This document shows positions 10,701-17,834 of a stretch of 40,241 nucleotides of DNA, piece after piece. The translations under genes were made by a program, and so were the position numbers. Origin of the DNA: Gammaproteobacteria bacterium (GTDB lineage: Bacteria; Pseudomonadota; Gammaproteobacteria; RBG-16-57-12); the NCBI GenBank assembly GCA_022712945.1, contig JAFLJP010000018.1, positions 1 to 40,241 of the forward strand, read 5' to 3'. The notes below the pieces were generated by a model that saw only the letters and a program-made list of their open reading frames with translations, did not search any database and was not told the origin of the DNA. Positions within the stretch are counted from its first letter, which is position 1. Each line of letters begins with the position of its first letter.

Positions 10701-13700
10701 TGGCAGGTGCAGTCGAGCCTCACTGGCTTGAAATAGATAACGGAGAGTATCTAAAAATCAGAATAGCGGATCACTGGATCAGCCCACTAACAGAGATGAG
10801 ACAACAGCAGAACGATTGGCTGAATATCATCTGGTTAAAAACCCCCGAGCTAGCCGAGTGGCAAACAACCGTGACGCAATTGCGCCAGCAAAACCAGGTT
10901 ATTCGTTACCTGCAAGATGCCCTGCCAGCCGATCAACTCACACCGATCCGCCGTTTTGATGAGCAGGTTATTGAGCGCATCAACCAAACAATGGATCAGC
11001 TCTCCCAAGATCTGGCCCCAGCGCTAACAGGCTCCCCAACACTTGAGCAACTGACCCAGCCGATCTCGCAGATGGGTGATTTTATCAAGCCACTGCAAAT
11101 GGATTCAGCACAACAGCAGTTGAGCCAGCGGGTACAAGCTTTGCTCAATGAATCGGTAGCACGCATCAAAGATGATTACTCACTGGCGGCAGAGGAGATC
11201 AGCAAAATCATCCAGATTTCGGTTGCACTTGAAGGGGTCGACACTCTCTCCCTGAGTCAGCTGATTGATGAAGGCAGCGCCATCCAACAAGCGATCCACA
11301 CCGCAGGAACCAATGCCCTGTACGTGGTCGAAAGCGGTGGTGATATGGATGATATCGCCGCCTTTATCGCCATTATTGAATTGGAAGAAGCACTCGGGGT
11401 TAATGATCCAGAGTGGGCGTTCAATGATATTTTCAACCGATTAGAGCAACTCATAGAGGATGCTAAAGAGCGCATGCTAACCAGCAATAATCTTGAGGAT
11501 GCCAAAGCTTATTTGAATCTGGAAGCGCATGCTGCAAGCCTCGGAGTGGACCGGGATGTCGATTTTGGATCGATATCAACGGTGCTCGAAAATAACCGAG
11601 ATGCCTTGGCAGGGTGCATTCAAACCCACAACTGCACCATCACCCATCTGCGTAAATATATCGAGTTTTCAGCCTCATTGGCGGGTTTGGGTGGCGACAC
11701 CGTCGAACTGGCCACCACCATCGACGAAATGACCGCAAGCTCACCCGTCACCCTGGCGCAATCCCTGCGTTATGACGCGGAGTTACCCGATTTAAACGCC
11801 ATTATTCTGCGGGATAAAACCGGCAATACCGGGCGAGTCGCGGCATCGGTGCTACTGGAGCGACTGGGCAACAGCTTCTCACTCACCGATGAAGCTGGCC
11901 GGGCCGCACTGCGGTTAGTCATTAAGCGTATTCAGCAACTGGCGGCCCTGCCCCTGCCAGCCGAGCACAGCAAACCGGCACCCGACCCACTGCTCTACTC
12001 AGCCAATAACCTGCAACAGAAGCTGGACAGTTGGCTGGCACAACTGGCACAGCAAATTGAACAGCAACGCACTGAAAACAGCGGCATGTTACTCAGTGAT
12101 ACCACCGAAAATGTAGCGCAATCACTGGGCATCAGCGAGCAAGAGCTGGTAGATGTGGCACTGCTAGAGATCAATGGCACCATCGACAATGGCCCAAGAG
12201 TCATACCCGGCAACAAATATCGCCTCGCGGCCGATGCCTTGCAACCGGCTGTCGCATTGGCAGCCGATGCCCGGCTGCGCCTGGGGTTCAGGTTGTTGCA
12301 AAACATGCCTGACCCAGCCATTACCGCAGCCGGTGACTACCGAGTGGCGGCGATCTCCCAGCTCTCTCTGTTCATGCTGGAGAGCGCCGGTGAAGCGTTA
12401 CCCGACACCGATTTTGAGGCCATCAAACAGTCGGCACTGGGCAGCTTGCTGGTCACACTGCTCACCCTGCCATCAGAAACCAAACCGGTGACCCGCCTGC
12501 TGGAATATGCAGACCAACATCTACTCTCTAAGCTACTGGGTGACGACGACAGCGCACTGAATTGTGATGATATCTACCCCTGCCTATTGCGTGGCGGGTT
12601 GCAAATCACCGCCAGCGCACTGGACAGCAGCATACAGACCCTGCAACAACCGAGCGATAATCAGCCACGGCAAGATTTAGCCCTTAATCTACTCAAGCAG
12701 ATAGCGGAAGATCTGAGTCAACTGGCAGAAGAGAAGCCGAACGACCCGGTGATTTTCTGGAGCGGTATGGCGGGTGAGGCGATGACGATCAGCCTGGCAC
12801 TGGCTACCACCACAAATATTTCAGAAAAAGAGTTGCTGATCAGCGGCTTGCAACTCTCCAAAAAATTACTGGATAGCCCCCCAGTGACCCTGCTGGTAAA
12901 CAATATCGCCCAAAACCTGCCACAGGCACAGATGGCTTACGGCTTTGTTGTTGGCTCTAGCAACATGCTACTGCAACAACTGGAGAACAATGGCGACAAA
13001 CACCTCCCGGTTGCCATCGCCCGCATGGCACAACAGCAGCTATTTTTGACACTGGACGGCCTGGGGCTAGATTCACAACTACTGGCGTTCGGCTCGCTGC
13101 TCAGCCATTGGCAACTCGATTTGGCCGACCGGGATGAGACGTGGGCCTTGATGACCTCATTAAACAGTGACCCATCAGCATGGATCGATATTTTCTTGGG
13201 AGAGGGCGGCATTGCCGAACTCAATTACCAAGTCAACCAATCGGGGCTCTTACAGGGTGTAAAAATTCCGACAGCGCTGGCATTAACCCCCTTTATTGCC
13301 AGCAAATCGCTGCTGAATAATCAGGCTAAATTGGGAGATACTCAACAAGCTCACGTGGTACTGGCCGATCTGGCCGCCGACATCTCCAACAGCTGGTTTT
13401 TAACACCGGATCACCGGGGAGCCTTACCGGAAAACGATCAGCCACTGGCGCTACTTTTACGCAAGATAAAAACGATCAAAGCCAGTGATTCAGCCAATGT
13501 AACCGCACTGAAACTGGTGGGCGATTTAGGCATCGGTGGGTTGGAAATCCTCTTGCCCCACACCGCACTGAGCGACGTCATGACCATCGCCTGGCGCGGT
13601 GGTAATAACGGAGAGGCGGCCGGCATTGCCGATGCGTTGGCACTGGGGTTATTGGGTGACACTGCCGGATTTAGCGAGCTGCTCACGTTTGTCAGCACAC

Positions 13701-15448
13701 TGCCGGTCACGGCTGGGGATATGCTAACCGCCATTTCTGATGCTGATGAAGCCGATGCAACCGCCAAGCTGTTGCGTATTGTCTCAGCCACCACTCAACC
13801 AGAAGATTTACTCTCCCCGGATCAGTCGCTCAAAATCCCGGTGCTCAACGCCATTCTGGTCTCGTTGGGTGAGGTGCGCAAAGTGCTGGCACCGCAACTA
13901 AGCGGTGCTCAACACGATACCGACGACGAGCTTGGCTATCTAAAAACCGTACTCTTTATCGATATGCGAGGGGGAAAACCCGTATTGTCCCGCGATGCTG
14001 ATTTTGCAGCTGATATGCAGGAGATGGTCAATCTGGCTCTGAGCTATAACAGCTTGCCAGAGGGTGCAACTGCGGTGGGGAACGCCGCACAGAGAGTGAC
14101 ACTGGGTGGCGTTGATATCGCCCGCCTGGGCATCAATGCACTGGCTCCCTTACTGGATAAGAGTCGCCATTCAGAAGCCGCCGATATTCAGCAACGCGCC
14201 ATCTTCAGTGATCTAGCCGGTGGTGCAGGCTTCTCGGGAGTGAGTGGTGGTGTGCAAACCGAGTGGGATCCAAACAACGCTGCCGCTCGCGAGAGCAGCG
14301 AAGTGACCCTAGAGATGTACGGACAACTGGAATTTGAGCCGTTTATCGGTAAAAAAGTGGGGCTAATGCAGTGGATAGACAACGAAACCGGCTCCTACCT
14401 CTTTTTTGAAGCCGCGTCAGACTCAAGCTTTGCGAGCGACATGGTAGGGGGTATCTCTGGGGGGTTAAAAGCCGAGTTACGCACCACAGAGAACCAGCCA
14501 CTGAGCTTGGCCTATTGGGGCGAAAGCGAGCTGCAGATTCTCTCCAACACCATCGCCGGCGTTGAAGCGGCCGGCGTATTTGAAAATTTCCCCGACCCAT
14601 CAGCCGCTACTAGCCCAGAACAGTATGCCCAGCAGCTACTCAATGAGCTTAACATTGCACAGTGTGCGGCACTCACCACACAGGTTTTACCCTTTCCGCT
14701 ATCCATGCTCAGTATTAGCGGCACCGCCACACTGGGTGGATTTGTGGAGAAAACCCCCGGCAACAACCTGAGCAGCACCATGCGCCTCGGGCTGTCCGCC
14801 AGCTTAAAGTTCCCCGGATTTAACTCCTTGCTCGGCATCACACTCGCCGGTAATACCACAACATCCTATCGCGGAGAGTTAGATACGGTGAATGGTTCTG
14901 TCAGCCTAAGCCAGCAGAGCTGCTTTGCCCCCGATCTAGCCTTGACTCTGTTAGGGCAGACACTCGAATTGGCTGGTACGGACATCGAAAGCCAGACCCG
15001 CATCACATCGACCGCCGCCGGAATGGCCACAACAGACCTCAAGTTCCGTATCTCGCTGAATAGTGAAGTGATTTCAGGAATTATGGATAGTGGTGTCTGC
15101 GATAACCTCCTCGACCCAATTGCTCAGACTATTTGCGCCCCATTAAGCGTGGTATCTGAAGGAGGGGTGAGCTTATGGCTGGTGATACGTGGCACCGCCA
15201 ACCTCGGGCTGGAAGCAGAAGCGTCACTGTTTTTTGCCATTGGCCAATTTCCCGAGGCCGGGGAGAGCATCCTTCACGTTAAAGCCAGCATCGATACCGC
15301 ATCGGGTAATTTAAGTGCTATTCCCACGCCCGGCATCACTGCCGGAAATTGGGGCGGCTGGGATAACAACCAAAGTAATTTCACCAACCTGTGCAGTGAA
15401 AACCTCTGTGAGATGAACCGCTTTCAGCAAGCGCCGGACTCTCCATAA
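1772..15448 (+). CDS. Giant secreted protein (about 4,558 aa), unknown function
   Basis: Uninterrupted 13.7-kb frame for a very large exported protein; I recognise no family. A signal peptide is clear at residues 42-61 (MNHLTLFMLVFYCVSSAHA then AIEI). The start is uncertain: ATG 1772 has no ribosome binding site, ATG 1811 follows GGGGAG by 4 nt, and ATG 1895 gives the tidiest signal peptide but has no ribosome site. Residues about 60-1320 are beta-rich Ig/FN3-like strands. About 1324-2050 is helical, with Ala/Gly-rich hydrophobic stretches at 1379-1460. About 2140-2540 is mixed/beta. About 2540-4125 is a long helical array rich in Gln and Leu. About 4140-4558 is beta-rich again. Residues 2849-2860 (DINHDGSANSQD) match a dockerin-like EF-hand calcium loop. 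The mature part has about 24 Cys, many closely paired, as in disulphide-bonded exported proteins. There are no RTX nonapeptides, NRPS/PKS motifs or LPXTG. The stop overlaps the next start by 1 nt. Likely a surface or extracellular structural component; function unknown. Confidence 0.9.
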   Translation: MGVKSAPNRMGSIMSSWKKPYHHTQKIDQKWRLRVLKHVFKMNHLTLFMLVFYCVSSAHAAIEIVVDMEGSEKSASTVSDQVFVERVELTFPNQRTSQSVKRGSKGFYATARFKYVGNGPLTVRWLVDGRVISQQTLLLTFGREVEIRSDWNKVGLPTFDRGYHRVTLQLLNRSGVVNQSAQDIRYFVADGIDEFQPDGSFKLMFPQDMAVDAQNFYFRWQGNKHFRTYQIEVERPATQHNPAQTILKAMSKAALFSPRKMQRSQLSAGSYRWRVSGFFINKKQSPKTTEWAYFEVLPDSEPGGLFIKNISAREMAPAEEPLATLTQQVSAISTRLTKSQSMIGNGKVAAGEPHLLQLEIQNSSTHNRNDLMLEVYRKNRLVGHFPLSLDAGKNTLLLIPLEASSATTASSALLQSLSARLVDHNDVLDEAAINLTIEPRLRLDTLDFDELKLTTGSYPITDPYGCGDGVADKSLAFSRMISAAIDGEPGGTQSLLQQGYFSFDQGEQVTFSAFFKDRGLGAWFDGPTGSCVIRSRQKIFTYSDHPLQFMAQPLNPYGQPQGAPFPIGEVTFTTGFDGILTSPSWRIPESGQYRITLNDIGEAADLYATLPGGYPKYIHAAGFVAELQTPLHSGSAITHASPRQATLSGEAITRWRNDQNNRSIPLLLDNILVTMSNPLHANLSGGTLQLKRTPQTLVPHLRLYDQTHKLRDLSISLSGAVAQLDYPMSPTSDITFDQVNIFNGGEFVAEYAFNNSWPDQLIKNGELALRLQGSTLVIDASPRLNYTGYTNQAGFTGIGLHNAVVRVRVNQGNGLFSVANAENAFIYGKARWLSFDHGLLSGEQIEIKPTADITPFFEQKPAKELTLLQPFGFKLAITGGLFSLQNSQVGGVNFSGYAQLESNEHSPVQASAPFYFNHLVRSHDGVHHFQSENRDNETWAFTVDDFNYTPASLQLLIGGSDQVETPLVNTDDIEQWQNQLLSMLKRQSGLLATDGTLSKGWYPLGETDSGSTERNRGAFLIIHNGLQGQWREQQANARYELNGFDTSIASLWLRFKDSALVDSAVSGTLNIPYPIDQQLPFRGKLDQMAALLIPANGVTLPEGDELELSYWRAQLKMPAQSALTGGLTQRAPTLDSRQVPQFQPPPILYDRETQRIKLSGMKLTLEVDDNLGSNEFVTEGSVAPFTIDTDILANGQLAETHVYPTEEPLFFIGQPFEASAVKFLPYFKSADTTPTAQPLVEVDGNIFFKVFGSRHITIAHTALGAQVPEITTLQQGNYGEGAIKVNVQLAFINSYAMNEALAGQYVENTEIPDDAPIEQKPFKAFVGTADLVIINAVSIKGLAEAGLHPSQELVSPGRWTGGDNATIKAYERIGLGFGADVFKAAVAGLQGIETATTLGGAAISAATGVDGTGEKVIKLGTEAVTFIQAVAIAVAATSGTAVAGADTIRHAVGSGLSMTHSGVDLLKTLCQERDDCTDDQALLLEISSLLVRVAGSITQFDRLTPEEAASISLQTLDIGIPLLMGINLDAAYEMSGAAPLQLPNGTQITLNDKKNAALSVAHVVVTASRTLVDNELSIPFNDFLRISQKTVAAARSLKAVQGVEEGLNQLGAEEASQLMDLSFNLADASILMAQDLNGNNSGERLATLANQLMDLLCDQSPAIQPLLKQAGFAEAAPLIEAPLNLSRAVMRETSTLPNGPEQIALFLQNMLSSMADAESGLEGCHQSQIQLPAAARAMLKIAAHSLQPLDGSLVNNNGHQIAWALQSVKLTIETLKELSPHPLPPQVEEIETVLQQLAISFETVGEDVNLSSDHGEQGITLQAVMKLAQGIPAAMRELVASHSVQAAELLDLHIVLMRELQPLIAHAEVIAGNDVSAVDLYALPLAIINEVQDLSLLSSCQKLGLSNLSITLSMARQLTQTPPHLPTLIEQLNTVYQNVQHCDRSGISQRAELAQFMQLLTLMGNSLENPSRMQSTILSALPQLLPFFIESSTQILSSTQAFASALPIVDFTQDNLGAVLDNVLNRLLREAEQESRNSETIYAIQKARAIINNADLNMSGLTLTRNEAGQVVTMEELRADGSFRIYNFTLAVARQQYPQEHPDHNGGLEELLHNVSSRELASFEQLPIESQNSLFTPFWDEQINAGDIWTRRYRDEHKNSISIDNSNGHLLVQIVDAVSYAAFTPKRLFSISYLPERGATAQSLDQDMEQLFSAEIYREYSAESGCVFTTGCLFDIEVHSGHLTSRSVSNAQHLVIYHYDAPEGATLDDIKPDESSIILFNGYIDSNITGWNNDWKVNFKNTGIISLQHNQSHEILNIGENYFISSLNEIAEQVMGVDHFLQRRVVNGSDIWDYRSGFNAIHHYGDGEWEVYRMPDELMTGEAVPAPTATIEVNQLTLLARGNKNGIQDNPGALSSTSENGDQAVLTLPAENSDEIITITLSGADAGEIMLGHSSLSTTAASNLPPSEVTSTEQQTDGSQLITLNNGDTHNIHGTPEDNLLITQTTRKTTESADGNLHIRGVKIQYCSDKEQSWRNCPPPQKIDQLFEYQWITDYAQSQGYVDMALANRPVITPVEGVNRALKHQFWRDIFALEQSMLQQPSEQGLTQLAALVQRATSAGLPEEELQQQSRYITARIINLLMIQHFNEYDLYITDLAQQNYWKENESASPGYKITLLQNQLQATEFTPNENYLNKFRELLQLKHRLYQQQLQGVDLNAGLDDGLADNISELIDIEFEMQQLDQHLGRSTAVYILGENICPTLIDVKAHLQNRIGNPHYVLLPSDLRMALKIESNLIALGCAADEAFMAELGDMAERASHLDQGYQGMLHASRLQRLASLINSQNPDEIDINHDGSANSQDVISYYLRYLMNADDNAENLTPPTPEELAKWSQHILNVDRLIEEIEAEKNRRHGNAYFYPEDVTLFKQQLVRLLKQTWEAEYQRLKTQFIDTSNSRSLDELKKLAQFYESERTLSTRLAGAVEPHWLEIDNGEYLKIRIADHWISPLTEMRQQQNDWLNIIWLKTPELAEWQTTVTQLRQQNQVIRYLQDALPADQLTPIRRFDEQVIERINQTMDQLSQDLAPALTGSPTLEQLTQPISQMGDFIKPLQMDSAQQQLSQRVQALLNESVARIKDDYSLAAEEISKIIQISVALEGVDTLSLSQLIDEGSAIQQAIHTAGTNALYVVESGGDMDDIAAFIAIIELEEALGVNDPEWAFNDIFNRLEQLIEDAKERMLTSNNLEDAKAYLNLEAHAASLGVDRDVDFGSISTVLENNRDALAGCIQTHNCTITHLRKYIEFSASLAGLGGDTVELATTIDEMTASSPVTLAQSLRYDAELPDLNAIILRDKTGNTGRVAASVLLERLGNSFSLTDEAGRAALRLVIKRIQQLAALPLPAEHSKPAPDPLLYSANNLQQKLDSWLAQLAQQIEQQRTENSGMLLSDTTENVAQSLGISEQELVDVALLEINGTIDNGPRVIPGNKYRLAADALQPAVALAADARLRLGFRLLQNMPDPAITAAGDYRVAAISQLSLFMLESAGEALPDTDFEAIKQSALGSLLVTLLTLPSETKPVTRLLEYADQHLLSKLLGDDDSALNCDDIYPCLLRGGLQITASALDSSIQTLQQPSDNQPRQDLALNLLKQIAEDLSQLAEEKPNDPVIFWSGMAGEAMTISLALATTTNISEKELLISGLQLSKKLLDSPPVTLLVNNIAQNLPQAQMAYGFVVGSSNMLLQQLENNGDKHLPVAIARMAQQQLFLTLDGLGLDSQLLAFGSLLSHWQLDLADRDETWALMTSLNSDPSAWIDIFLGEGGIAELNYQVNQSGLLQGVKIPTALALTPFIASKSLLNNQAKLGDTQQAHVVLADLAADISNSWFLTPDHRGALPENDQPLALLLRKIKTIKASDSANVTALKLVGDLGIGGLEILLPHTALSDVMTIAWRGGNNGEAAGIADALALGLLGDTAGFSELLTFVSTLPVTAGDMLTAISDADEADATAKLLRIVSATTQPEDLLSPDQSLKIPVLNAILVSLGEVRKVLAPQLSGAQHDTDDELGYLKTVLFIDMRGGKPVLSRDADFAADMQEMVNLALSYNSLPEGATAVGNAAQRVTLGGVDIARLGINALAPLLDKSRHSEAADIQQRAIFSDLAGGAGFSGVSGGVQTEWDPNNAAARESSEVTLEMYGQLEFEPFIGKKVGLMQWIDNETGSYLFFEAASDSSFASDMVGGISGGLKAELRTTENQPLSLAYWGESELQILSNTIAGVEAAGVFENFPDPSAATSPEQYAQQLLNELNIAQCAALTTQVLPFPLSMLSISGTATLGGFVEKTPGNNLSSTMRLGLSASLKFPGFNSLLGITLAGNTTTSYRGELDTVNGSVSLSQQSCFAPDLALTLLGQTLELAGTDIESQTRITSTAAGMATTDLKFRISLNSEVISGIMDSGVCDNLLDPIAQTICAPLSVVSEGGVSLWLVIRGTANLGLEAEASLFFAIGQFPEAGESILHVKASIDTASGNLSAIPTPGITAGNWGGWDNNQSNFTNLCSENLCEMNRFQQAPDSP

Positions 15449-16770
15449 TGAAAACGAGAATAATGACAATGAACAAAATTTTGAGCAGCACTCTGCTGCT
15501 ATTGCTGCTCTCTTCAACCACGCTGGCACAACAGGCGACCGATGCAACCGCACGCCCGACACCCGTGGTTAAACAGCTGACCACAGAGTCAGATTTTGAC
15601 CATATCACCGTACAATGGCAGTTGGCGAACAGACAAAATTTACGCCAAATCCTGCTGTATCGTAAAGCCTACCCGCTGCCACTACAGGTGGAAAAAGGGG
15701 CGGGCAATAGTGAAAAAATTGATCCGGGACAGCTAATCGCACAACTGGATGGCGCACAAAAACAGTATCGGGACGAGAAGGTGCAAGCCGGTTACTACTA
15801 TTACTACCGGCTGGTACTGGGGGAGCATAACGGGCATACAAGTGAGTTATCCCGCCCTGCCCTCGCGGTGCTAAAAGATATCACACCACCGCAACCGCCC
15901 CGGTTACAAACCCTCAAGGCGCTTGATAAGCAGCAGTTTGAGATCCGCTGGCAGGCCAGCCCTTCAGAGGATGTGGTCGCCTATCGGATTTACCGTGCAA
16001 CGCTGAAAGGCGCGCCGCAGGTTGTCCACATCATGAATCGGCAACAGCCCCAAGAGACGTCGTTCACGCTAACACTAAAAAACAGTGGTAATCCTCAGTT
16101 TGAATACCGTTATTCAATTGTAGCGGTTGATAGTGCAGGCAATCGATCCCTCGCCTCTGCATCACAGGCTTTGCGTATGCCGGATGATATTCCACCACAA
16201 CCGCCCTCCCTGCTGAGTGCAGAGCAGGAGACCTATCAGGTGGTGCTGAACTGGCTGCCAGGGCGTGAAAACGATATTGATGGCTATCGCCTCTACCGAC
16301 GAGACAACCAGCCCGGCTCACCATTCAAGCGGCTGCACAAAGCGCTGCTGAAGCAGACAAGCTATGCCGATGACACCGCACAGCCATTGAGTGCCTATCG
16401 CTACCGGGTCGCGGCGGTGGATCGTTACGGTAATGAGAGCAAAACAACACCGGGGATTCTGTTTAGAACAACCGCTTTTTCAAAACCACTCTCCGCCCCG
16501 CAAGCGCTACAGCTACAAAGCGATGAGCAAGGAGCCGTGTTATTAAGTTGGCAGCCTGCGCCACAAGCAGCAGGAGAGATCGGCTACCTCGTATTACGCA
16601 GCCACGGGGAGGATTATCAGGTGCTCTCTGGTCTATTAAGTGCCAACCATTACCGCGATACCACCGTACAAGCCGACATGGCCTACCGCTACACAGTACA
16701 GGCCATCACCCGTAGCGGCCAGCGCTCGCCGGCGTCTGAAGCAGTGATGTGGACCGGAGGAAAAAAATGA
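15448..16770 (+). CDS. Exported protein with four fibronectin type III domains
   Basis: Predicted 440-residue exported protein made almost entirely of FN3-like beta-sandwiches. After a signal peptide (MNKILSSTLLLLLLSSTTLAQQ) there are four repeats at about residues 30-130, 140-245, 250-345 and 350-437. Each carries the FN3 signature of a core Trp (VQWQL, IRWQA, LNWLP, LSWQP), a YRxYR-type strand and a Tyr-rich late strand (YYYYRLVL, YRYSIVAVD, YRYRVAAVD, YRYTVQAI). The start ATG 15448 overlaps the TAA of the giant gene by one base; ATG 15463 and 15469 are alternatives. FN3 arrays in bacteria usually act as spacers or as binding modules for protein or glycan. Here a role as linker or partner of the giant protein or barrel is inferred from the translational coupling. 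There is no catalytic domain or anchor motif. Confidence 0.88.
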   Translation: MKTRIMTMNKILSSTLLLLLLSSTTLAQQATDATARPTPVVKQLTTESDFDHITVQWQLANRQNLRQILLYRKAYPLPLQVEKGAGNSEKIDPGQLIAQLDGAQKQYRDEKVQAGYYYYYRLVLGEHNGHTSELSRPALAVLKDITPPQPPRLQTLKALDKQQFEIRWQASPSEDVVAYRIYRATLKGAPQVVHIMNRQQPQETSFTLTLKNSGNPQFEYRYSIVAVDSAGNRSLASASQALRMPDDIPPQPPSLLSAEQETYQVVLNWLPGRENDIDGYRLYRRDNQPGSPFKRLHKALLKQTSYADDTAQPLSAYRYRVAAVDRYGNESKTTPGILFRTTAFSKPLSAPQALQLQSDEQGAVLLSWQPAPQAAGEIGYLVLRSHGEDYQVLSGLLSANHYRDTTVQADMAYRYTVQAITRSGQRSPASEAVMWTGGKK

Positions 16771-17834
16771 TACGGCGACTTCTCTCGGTTACCAGCCTCT
16801 TGCTCTGTTCGCTAGCACAGGGAGAGCTACTTTCCCCCCCGATCAGCCTCACGGCAGAGCAAAACTACACCACCAACCCAGATCAGAGTTTGGTGAAAGT
16901 AAGTGGTCAAGTAGACACGTTTCCTGAATCGGCTACCGGCAAGCAACCGGCCTTAATGGCTAGCAACCTGACGGTCATCAGCCCCGATGCCCAATACGGC
17001 CATTCAGGGCTACAACCTGCCGTAGGAGTGACGGTGCGGTTTTGGCAACCCGACAGCCCCGGCAGATATTACACCGCCCAGACTGATGAACAAGGAAATT
17101 ACCTTATCGGCTTAAGTGAGGGGGTTTGGCTGGGGGAAGCGTGTGGATCGGGTATCGGTTTTTATCCCGCTGCGTGGCGACTCTCTATCGTTGATGAAAA
17201 GCTGATTTCCATGCAGGCAATCACCCAGAAGTCGATTCAATTAAACCCATTGGAGCAGAACCTTTTTGATCGCATGTCACAAGAGAGTGTCACCCTGACA
17301 GGCAGCGGTTTTGGTTGCAATGGTGCGCTGGTCTTTACCTATTCCAACGCGGTCAACCGTTGCGGTATCACACAGTCGGTTGAATATGACCAAGAGGTGA
17401 TCCGTGTGAGCGACTTTCGTTACCGTAGTGACACTGAATTGCGCTTTCCGATGCCGGTGCTACACCCAGATTCGGGTGTCATGAGGCATATCGCATCGGT
17501 ACATTACGAACAGGGTCGCGCCACCAGTGAGGGGGTTGTTATCGGGGAACGGGTGATGGTTCGGCTACCCGGAACACTTTGTCAGGGGGAGGAGCTGACA
17601 GAAAATAATCGGGTCATTATCCAAGACGATGTTGTGGTGATGTCCGACGGTCGAGTGACTTGGCGTGAACCGCATATAACCAACAGGGGTCAACCGCTCT
17701 TGGGTAGGGAGATAACCGAAGAGATCACCACTCGGGATCTTGGTATCGAGATCTCAATCCGTGAGTTGCAAGGTGTTGAGTTCGGCAAGCAGCCCGCATT
17801 TGGCCTTCAACTTAAATTGAAGGAGTTGCGGTGA
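16767..17834 (+). CDS. Exported beta-rich protein of unknown family (355 aa)
   Basis: The best start is ATG 16767, in an ATGA overlap with the preceding stop and preceded by GGAGG at 16756-16760. An in-frame GTG at 16749 is less likely because it would sit ahead of that ribosome binding site. The N-terminus MIRRLLSVTSLLLCSLAQG is a signal peptide. Residues about 80-120 (PAVGVTVRFWQPDSPG... TDEQGNYLIGL) resemble a carboxypeptidase-regulatory/transthyretin-like beta-sandwich. The following VTLTGSGFGCNGALVFTYSNA recalls an IPT/TIG-like strand pair. Four Cys lie in the mature part (EACG, FGCN, NRCG, TLCQ), so two disulphides are possible. I do not recognise the whole protein. Its position between the FN3 protein and the probable outer-membrane barrel makes a periplasmic or surface adaptor the natural guess. 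Confidence 0.82.
   Translation: MIRRLLSVTSLLLCSLAQGELLSPPISLTAEQNYTTNPDQSLVKVSGQVDTFPESATGKQPALMASNLTVISPDAQYGHSGLQPAVGVTVRFWQPDSPGRYYTAQTDEQGNYLIGLSEGVWLGEACGSGIGFYPAAWRLSIVDEKLISMQAITQKSIQLNPLEQNLFDRMSQESVTLTGSGFGCNGALVFTYSNAVNRCGITQSVEYDQEVIRVSDFRYRSDTELRFPMPVLHPDSGVMRHIASVHYEQGRATSEGVVIGERVMVRLPGTLCQGEELTENNRVIIQDDVVVMSDGRVTWREPHITNRGQPLLGREITEEITTRDLGIEISIRELQGVEFGKQPAFGLQLKLKELR

Noticed and set aside
1772..15448. Giant protein as RTX toxin, autotransporter, filamentous haemagglutinin or peptide synthetase
   Set aside because: No GGxGxD nonapeptide repeats, no terminal autotransporter barrel, no TPS domain signature, and no adenylation/condensation or ketosynthase motifs are visible.
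16749..16766. GTG start for the 355-residue protein, and likewise TTG 20002 for the lipoprotein
   Set aside because: Each lies upstream of a better ATG with a ribosome binding site in the expected place and a cleaner signal peptide.
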